Source of the DNA: Cheiracanthium punctorium
Lineage: Eukaryota; Arthropoda; Arachnida; Araneae; Cheiracanthiidae
Length of the DNA: 64,000 bases
Direction: 5' to 3'
NCBI GenBank assembly: GCA_038373885.1
Contig: JAWZYV010013019.1
Location: 186,001 to 250,000, forward strand
Shown here piece by piece: positions 57,440 to 64,000 of this stretch (position 1 is its first letter; the number at the start of each line of letters is the position of its first letter). The translations under genes and the position numbers were made by a program. The notes beneath the pieces were generated by a model that saw only the letters and a program-made list of their open reading frames with translations, was not told where the DNA came from and searched no databases.

Positions 57440-58607
57440 TACTGCAGAATACAAAAGTTTAGCGATTTCTAGCCAAATATTTCCGATATTTGGCTAGATA
57501 CTTGGCTATCGTCAAGTTGGATTCAATTTGAAAAATTTGTTTTGACACTTAATTTGGCAATATTTCGCCAAAAGCCGACAAGCTTGAGATAGTTAGCGAG
57601 ATTTCGGGGATTGCCAAAGTAGTAACTGATTACAGACTTTCAATGAATTGAATGTATCCATACACCTTAATGTATTTAAAGTCATTTGGGTGACCCTGTA
57701 AATAAATTACCCAGTCAATTGCAATCAAAAACGAGATGCACAGTTAGATGTTACAATAGTTCTAAATACAAGATTTCAACATTCTACGGCAAAAAGTTTT
57801 AGAGCTATGCGAAATAAGATATTATTTTTGGAGCCCAATTTGACGATATTTCGGCAAAACTTTCCAAGGTCAATGACAAATGGCGAGATTTTGGCCATGA
57901 CCAAAACCATGACTGATTACAGACGTAATATATTGAAGATGTTACATTATGCATCGAAGAAATTAACGTATCAAAATTCTTTTGAGTGGTCCTGTAAATA
58001 AACTCTCCAGTAGAGTCGAACAAAAAAAAAAAAAAGAGATGCACAGCTAGATGTTACAACAATCTTATTTATGAAATTAAAACATTTTACGTCTAATAGC
58101 TTTAGAGATATGAGAGTTAAGTATATACACACTACATCAAAAGTCGCCAACTTGGCTACTTTTGGCATAACTTTTGAGGGAGGCACGAGACAGTGGTCGG
58201 ACCATTACCTAACTATATGGTAGGACGGTACTGTGCTAGAAATGGATGAATGTCCCTAAAATTGCCATTGACCGTAATGCGCGGAAATATTTTGAGTGTT
58301 CCTGTAGATGAACTATAAATAATAAAGACACTATTTTCGATTAAGAAATTTATTTTGTAACCTTTAACAACATATATCACTTCTGAGTCGTTTGAAATAA
58401 TCTAATACCTCTAAAATACGCTTTAAGGAATTTCTGCTCTTAGAGCGTAATGTATTTAAAATCTTTTGGGCGTCCCTGTAAAAAAATTATCCAGCCGATT
58501 GGGACCAAAAGGAGAGGCACACAACTCCATGTTACATCAATCATAAATATAAAGTTTCAAGATTCTACGACTAATAGCTTTTGAGACATGTGAGTTACAT
58601 ACATAGG
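57440..58607 (+). repeat. Degenerate ~300-bp tandem array
   Basis: Units recur with CCTGTAAATAAA(T/C)T(A/C)(C/T)CCAG at about 57694, 57990, 58293 and 58476, and GAGATGCACAGxTAGATGTTAC at 57733, 58036 and 58513, followed each time by TTCTACGxCxAAxAGxTTT. The earlier part has TTTGGCTAGATA / GGCGAGATTT words. Frames at 57805-58186 are repeat artefacts. Confidence 0.75.
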
Positions 58608-59539
58608 TACAGCTGCGGAAAAAAAAAAGTCCCACTTGCTCTTTATTTCGCCGTCGTTCGACGTACAGTAAAGTTATATATACCATTCGTTTGCAAATAA
58701 CGCGTACTTTAACTTACTATTAATTTAATTTGCATCAGGGGCCGTCTTCATATTTAATTCTCTATCAACTTCGTTTTTCTCAATGGCAACCCCATATTTT
58801 GATTTATTTAAACGAAAGAAAACCTTCAAATTACCCTAAATATAAATTTTCACCAATTTTCTACGATAATTTCCGGAGATATTGCGAATTAATTTTTGCG
58901 CGTTTTTAAGGGACTTTCTGCAAATTGAAAACCCTATTTGTACGTTCCGAGCTTTTCGCCTTTCATTAATTTCGCTCGCCAGAGTTAAAAGAAATTAATA
59001 TTATTTTCAAGGAAAATATTGTTTCCATCTCTCTTAAAGTTTTTTGTACTGAGAATATCAAGGGTAGAATAGAATATTTAGACTGTGGTCCAAATGACCC
59101 GTGAGTTCATAACTTCCTTGGTTCGTACAGATGATTTAAGGAAAAAATGGAAAATGACTGCTCACGATTTTGAAAATCTTTCTAATTTTGAAATTGTTAT
59201 TGAGTATTTCCCTTGATGGTTCTCTTAGACAGGTGAAATGTTGGCAGGAGTGAGAGGCTGCTCTCTGCTCTTTCTGACTACAAGCGTGAATATTACTCAG
59301 CTACGGTCAAACTTGAAGAATGGTTTCATGATTCAAAATTTATTTGTTTGAATTCCATGTAAAAAACCCAATTACTTTTTTGCCGATCCAATATTATCAC
59401 TGTGTTTGTTATTTCACTTTCTTCATTTAATTTCTATCGTCTACAATGTGCAATATTCTTAAGACTTTTGGCGGTATTTTAATTTATAGTTAGATGAAAA
59501 TTTAGACAGAAAAACGTGATTTTGAATGTTTGATGAAGT

Positions 59540-59720
59540 ATGGGGAAGTCCAAAGACCTAATGTTTCCGATATTAAAAAAGGTCACATTCACGCCTGGAA
59601 AGTTGAGGATGTTAGTTTTTCAGAAATAGCACGTTGTATTAGAAGACATACATCTACAGCATCTAATTCTATACCTGAAAATATTTTATTTGCGGGAATA
59701 TGGTAGCGGACGCAACAATA
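59540..59720 (+). pseudogene. Tc1 transposase N-terminus
   Basis: ATG at 59550 begins MGKSKD, then after a frameshift NVSDIKKGHIHAWKVEDVSF and SEIARCIRRHTSTASNSI, a Tc1-like helix-turn-helix. A stop in the frame at 59704 follows. The catalytic part is absent or too decayed; the Helitron inserted about 200 bp downstream. Confidence 0.65.
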
Positions 59721-59922
59721 GGCGCTTTATAGAACTGTAATATCAAACTGTAAAAACCTCTAATTTATTTGCTTCGAAATCTGATATTTTTAATACTGGT
59801 ATCTTTTACTGTGTTTTTGCACAAAATAAATCTAATTTGCGTTTATTTTATACAATTTTCAAAAAGTTTTCACTTAATAAATTTATATATGGTCCCTTAA
59901 CTCTTGAAAATAACACATTTTA

Positions 59923-62020
59923 TCTTATAAATAAAAATGAAATTCTGTTTGTTTGTTTGTTTGTTTGTTTGTGGATTTGATTCGTATAAAAATCCACAAA
60001 AATGGACTTATCGGCCTGAAATTTAGCACAGATGTGTAAAATAATATAGAATAAACCACTGTCCACTTTAAAACTTTGAAAGTCCACCCGTTCCCGGAAT
60101 TTAAGAGATTTTTTATGCTCTTCACGCAAAAATCTTTCCGTAATTGTAACCCCTGTAGTGAAAAAAGTGTGAAATAAAGATCGTGTTTGCCATGTGTGGC
60201 GATTTTGCCGAATAAAATGTCGTTCGTATACAAATCCACAAAAATAGACCTATCGGCTGAAATTTAGCACAGATATGTAAAATAATATAGAATAAATTGT
60301 AGTCCACTTTAAACTTTGAAAGTCCACCTGTTCCCGGAATTTAAGAGATTTTTTATGCTCTTCACGCAAAAATCTTCCGTAATTGTAACCGTGTAGTGAA
60401 AACTGTAACCGTGAATTGAAGATTTCCGAGGCTAATGTGTAAATTTTTTTAGTTTGGCGAAAAAATAAAATGGCTGAAATATGGATTTTGAGTAAGTGAG
60501 TTCTAGCGGTTTGCACAGTTTTCGGCTTGGCGCAATTTATTGAGAGCTTAAGGAAATAGATTTTTGAAAACAAGTGCAAAGGTTTTATTAGAATACAGCG
60601 TTAAAGTTTAATGATCCGTGAAGAAATAATGCAGTTATTAAGGGATTTCAATCGATCTAACTTCAGAATTCTCGCCAATTGAATACATTGATTTAAGTTG
60701 GGGGAATTCCGCCAAATTTCAGAAAATTGAAATCTTCTCATTTAGTACATCGGAGTAACGATGAATAAAACACATTATAGTTGATAATTAAAAAAAAATT
60801 CGGCTGTATTAAGGGATTCCACTTTTCAAATAAATGCCTGGCGGTCGAACCATTTCCCATATTGATTGCTGCTAAGTCAATGCTTCGAATGATTCCCTGA
60901 TAAAACTCTTGCAAAATGGCGTATATTGGCACTTTGGCGAGGCTTAGATTTGAAACTGGATTTTATTTGAGACTGGGATATATAATGACACTGGTTATAG
61001 ATAAAAATGAATGTTGGTATGTGTGTATGAGGTTGAAAAACTCCAGCGCCGTTTCACCATGAAATTTGGTTCACCTAAGTCTTTTATCATTGAGAAGCTT
61101 TTTATGCTATCCCTTTTCTTCTAACTTGCCACTAGGTGGCGCAGCAGAACGTGGAATTCTATTCCGTTTAGCCGATTACTATGCGAGTATCGTCCAACCG
61201 ATTTCAATGAAATTTGGTACACGCGGATATTAGAACACGGAGAATATTTTTCACTATTCATTTTGCTGTAACTTGCCGCTAAATGGCGCTGCAACGCATC
61301 AACTTCTATACCGTTCGACCGATCGGCATGAAATTTCTTATACCTACACATTTCAGAAGAATATATTCTAACTGTATTCCTTTTGATGTTACTCAACACT
61401 AGATGGCACTGCAATGCATTATTATTTTAATTCGCCACTAGATGACGCTGCAGCAGGCCAAATTCTTGACCATTCAAACGGTTGCTATGAAAATCAGTAT
61501 ACATAGGTATTTGAACAATGAGAATATTTTGGCGTTATCCATTTTTCTATAACTCGCCACTTGATGGCACTGTAGCAAATCATTACTTTAATTAATCACT
61601 AGATCGCGCTGCAGTGTATCATTTCTTGACTGTGCAACTGATCGCTATGAAAATAGGTATACAATATACATAGATATTTGAACACGGGGAAGAGTTTCGC
61701 GTTAGATGTCGCGTCAACACATGAACTTCAGGGCTGTCCAGACGATCGTCCTGAAATTTCGTATTCATCGATATGTGAATGCGAAGAATATATTCGCCGT
61801 ATCCATTTTGCTAAAACTCGCCACTAGATTGAGCTACGCCGCATGGCCTTCTGCACCGTACAACCGATTGCCTTGAAATTCGGTATGAATGGTTATTGAA
61901 CACAATATAATGCGATATCCATTTTGCTATATCTCTTTATTACAATGAATAGTAATCACCACAAATCGTAATATCAAAAAGTCCATTCATTCCCGTACGA
62001 AGAACGGGTATTTCAGCTAG
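59923..62020 (+). mobile_element. Non-autonomous Helitron, copy 2
   Basis: The 5' end TCTTATAAATAAAAATGAAA is preceded by A, and the 3' end CCCGTACGAAGAACGGG, TATTTCAG then CTAG is followed by T. Same family as 18954-21020, opposite orientation. Near the 5' end a TTTG microsatellite and an extra ~240-bp direct duplication (59985-60130 against 60228-60370, both with CGGAATTTAAGAGATTTTTT) distinguish this copy. No replicase is encoded; the minus frames here are non-coding. Confidence 0.93.
61030..61960 (+). repeat. ~110-bp internal repeat array of Helitron copy 2
   Basis: The same degenerate units as at 19020-19985, inverted: ATCCATTTTGCTxTAACTCG, CCACTAGATGxCGCTGCA, and AATCGGTATACAT-like words recur. 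The frame at 61121-61414 is repeat-derived. Confidence 0.85.
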
Positions 62021-62451
62021 TAATTTATTAAAAATCATAATAACATTAAATTAAGTTTGGGTCGTTTAGTTCTAATAGTACGAATCAAAATCAGCTTCTT
62101 ACTACCAATATGATATGAGATATGAATTGCAGTATAAAAAAATATTTTAACATAGCGGGAGGGGGATTGTGGGTTCTCATAACTCACTCATTTTCTGTCC
62201 AAATTTATTGAAAATTGGTGTCTGGGGTTAAAATGAGCTAAATTTTTGAAATATGAAGTGAAATCTAGGCGTTGCTATTGAGAAAAAAAAAGTTGGTGCG
62301 AATTTTGATATGTAGATGGCCCCTTATGAAATTTTTATGCATTGCAAATTAAAGTGTACGTCAATCGTAAACGATTCGTATCTGTAACTTTGCTGTACGA
62401 CGAACGACGGCCGAAAAAAGTACAAGTGGGACTTTTTTTCCCGCAGCTGTA

Positions 62452-62719
62452 CGTCCGTACATGCTTAAGTACAGCCGACATGGAAAATCTGTTCAAAATA
62501 GACTCGCGGTCGGTTAAAATGGGTTGTACATACATTTATATGAGCGTGCATGCTAGCGTACGATGAGATGCGTCGCAAAAATTCTTAAAAGTAAATTTAG
62601 AGGCAATCAAAATCGGTTTTTTCGTCGAAATCTCGCTCCCGCGCGCGCTCGCGAATCACACAATCACATTCACATTACTTCCTTATACTCCGTACAAGAA
62701 TATAAGGAAGTAATGTGAA
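62452..62719. repeat. Unclassified repeat-like flank ending in a perfect hairpin
   Basis: A perfect 19-bp stem TTCACATTACTTCCTTATA at 62669-62687 pairs with 62701-62719 across a 13-base loop. Upstream sequence is unusually rich in CG words (GTCCGTAC, GACTCGCGGTCGG, GCGCGCGCTCGCG), unlike the AT-rich surroundings. GTACTAATCAA is repeated just after the stem. Confidence 0.75.
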
Positions 62720-64000
62720 GTACTAATCAAGTAAAAAGTACTAATCAACTCTGTTTACCAAAAAAAAAACTATTCCTTTTGAGCAGTCCTGACATATTTT
62801 CTGGGCTACGTGTATCGCAAATAGTTTTGTTCGGCTTTTCTTTCTGCTTTGCAGTGTGACGCTGTTAAAATATAGGCAAGTGTTGCCTGAAAAAATCCTT
62901 TGTGAAAAATGCATATGTATTACTTTTTCTTAAGTATATTCATAACATTTATGATAATTAAATTTTAAATCATTGTTTATTTTATTTTGAAGTCATAAGC
63001 CTGCAGTTAAGGTGTACTAAACTGCTCTAAATCTTATTAACATCGACCTCGAGATTGGGTTTTAAAGTTTCTCTTATTTCATGTAAAATTTGGATTATAT
63101 AGACTTCACCAGTGCCATGTTTCTTCTAGCTGAATCTTAGAACAAGCATTCGCACACCTATTTGAAAAATACTTCTCCATGTCATTATGAATTTCTTTGT
63201 AAACTTTCCAATTGCCGCATTTCCTTTTGTGCTATAGAGGTGCAGTTCACTCTCAGTGTTATCAGCTTAAATGAAAACAACCTATATATTTTGGCACTCA
63301 GCTAATACAAATTCATTTACAATTCTACATATCGATATAACAATGCATGCAACTGAACTCTTAAATAGTGTTTAATGAACAGAAAATTAACTATTCATGC
63401 AAAGTTGTCTTGCATAGGTATTTAATAGGAATGAAGTGATTTTAATTTCTAATCCAAGAAGACTAAACCCTTAGTATTTTCCCAGTTTACATAAATACTT
63501 CGTATACACATGAATAATAGCACCTATGGACTGTGTCTGTAACTGTGTGCACCGTTATATGAATATCACTATCCCGTTATTATAAAATTCTCTTAAAATA
63601 TTCTATTGATGTTAAAAACTCTTCATTATATAAAAATTGTCCATAAAATTGTCCATAAAAAATGTCTTATGAAAAATCGTTTTTTCAGAATATGTGTAAA
63701 CTTTCCACCAAATAAATCATTAGCTGTTTTGTTAAACTCGTTGTGTGTGTACTTTGTAAATTACTAGGCTGAAACTGGACGCATTTTGCTTCTCTTACAA
63801 TGAAAACGTTTTAATTACCATCGAAGACTTCAACAGGCCTTTTCGAACACGAGCTTTTTCGAAAATAGCTTTTTTCAACATTTTGGGAATACCTGTGCAA
63901 AAATTCTGAATAAAAGATTTCGAAGTCTTATTCAGCCCAATAAAACAGAAAGACAATGTTCACTCATTCGTAAAATATAGATTAATATAAGGGGTACTAA
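62720..64000. other. AT-rich stretch, nothing recognised
   Basis: A short duplication TAAAATTGTCCATAAAA sits near 63633-63661. No coding signal or TIR pair was seen to the window end. Confidence 0.45.

Larger units (their letters stand above)
58608..62451 (+). mobile_element. Long-TIR Tc1-like element with nested Helitron
   Basis: TA then CAGCTGCGG and TCCCACTTG at the left; the inverse CAAGTGGGACTTTTTTTCC then CGCAGCTG and TA at the right. The inverted match extends over about 200 bp to sequence like TTTTTCTCAATxGCAACxCC. Removing the Helitron at 59923-62020 leaves 1.75 kb, a normal Tc1 size. Confidence 0.82.

Noticed and set aside
1..64000. CRISPR arrays, bacterial operons, phage genes
   Set aside because: Tandem arrays here are degenerate and lack constant-length spacers; coding content and element types are animal.

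Overview
This window looks like intergenic DNA from an AT-rich animal genome, most likely an arthropod and possibly a spider or other chelicerate. The basis is the mix of Tc1/mariner, hAT, piggyBac-like and Helitron elements plus tRNA-headed SINEs, GT-AG introns inside two element-borne genes, long homopolymer tracts, and the absence of operons or bacterial ribosome sites. The species call is inference. I find no intact host protein gene. Nearly every recognisable protein fragment belongs to a mobile element, and almost all are broken.

Layout. 1-1374 is a TA-flanked element with 68-bp inverted ends. 3.4-5.7 kb holds two hAT-type MITEs with perfect 8-bp target duplications. 6.2-7.2 kb is a decayed full-length Tc1-like transposase on the minus strand. 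8.1-12.5 kb contains diverged duplicated blocks, a foldback MITE, a mariner-type transposase N-terminus and a tRNA-headed SINE. 12.9-14.1 kb has a pogo-like end and a 0.94-kb TIR element with repeated AAAATGATCC sites. 17.4-18.1 kb has one copy of a duplicated block and a second SINE.

18954-21020 is a minus-oriented non-autonomous Helitron with an internal ~110-bp repeat array. 21880-24137 is the most interesting unit: a 2.26-kb element with ~40-bp inverted ends, a TTA duplication, repeated subterminal CG-containing motifs and one spliced but frameshifted gene of the 'HEEADTK / HALTGCD' protein family. A slightly decayed tRNA-His (GTG) lies 20 bp beyond it. 24.3-27.3 kb is a pile of hAT, Tc1 and palindromic MITE fragments. 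27.4-27.9 kb is the second copy of the 17.4-kb block.

32.0-34.3 kb is a nested structure: a palindromic MITE split by a Tc1 element whose ~650-bp arms each carry a transposase C-terminus and its intron. 35.1-38.8 kb has a direct pair of diverged ~0.5-kb segments. 39.2-40.7 kb is a Tc1-like transposase with a foreign block replacing its centre. 43.6-45.4 kb is a third, different Helitron, followed one base later by a 384-bp MITE. 47.6-50.9 kb has a foldback MITE, a SINE, a Tc1 fragment and two TTAA-flanked MITEs. 55.3-56.6 kb has a hAT MITE and a young element with 158-bp TIRs. 57.4-62.5 kb is a ~300-bp tandem repeat, then a long-TIR Tc1 element carrying a plus-oriented copy of the 19-kb Helitron inside it.

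Remaining stretches are AT-rich DNA in which I recognise nothing. The elements do not form a pathway. The window is a record of repeated insertion, nesting, inversion and local duplication.
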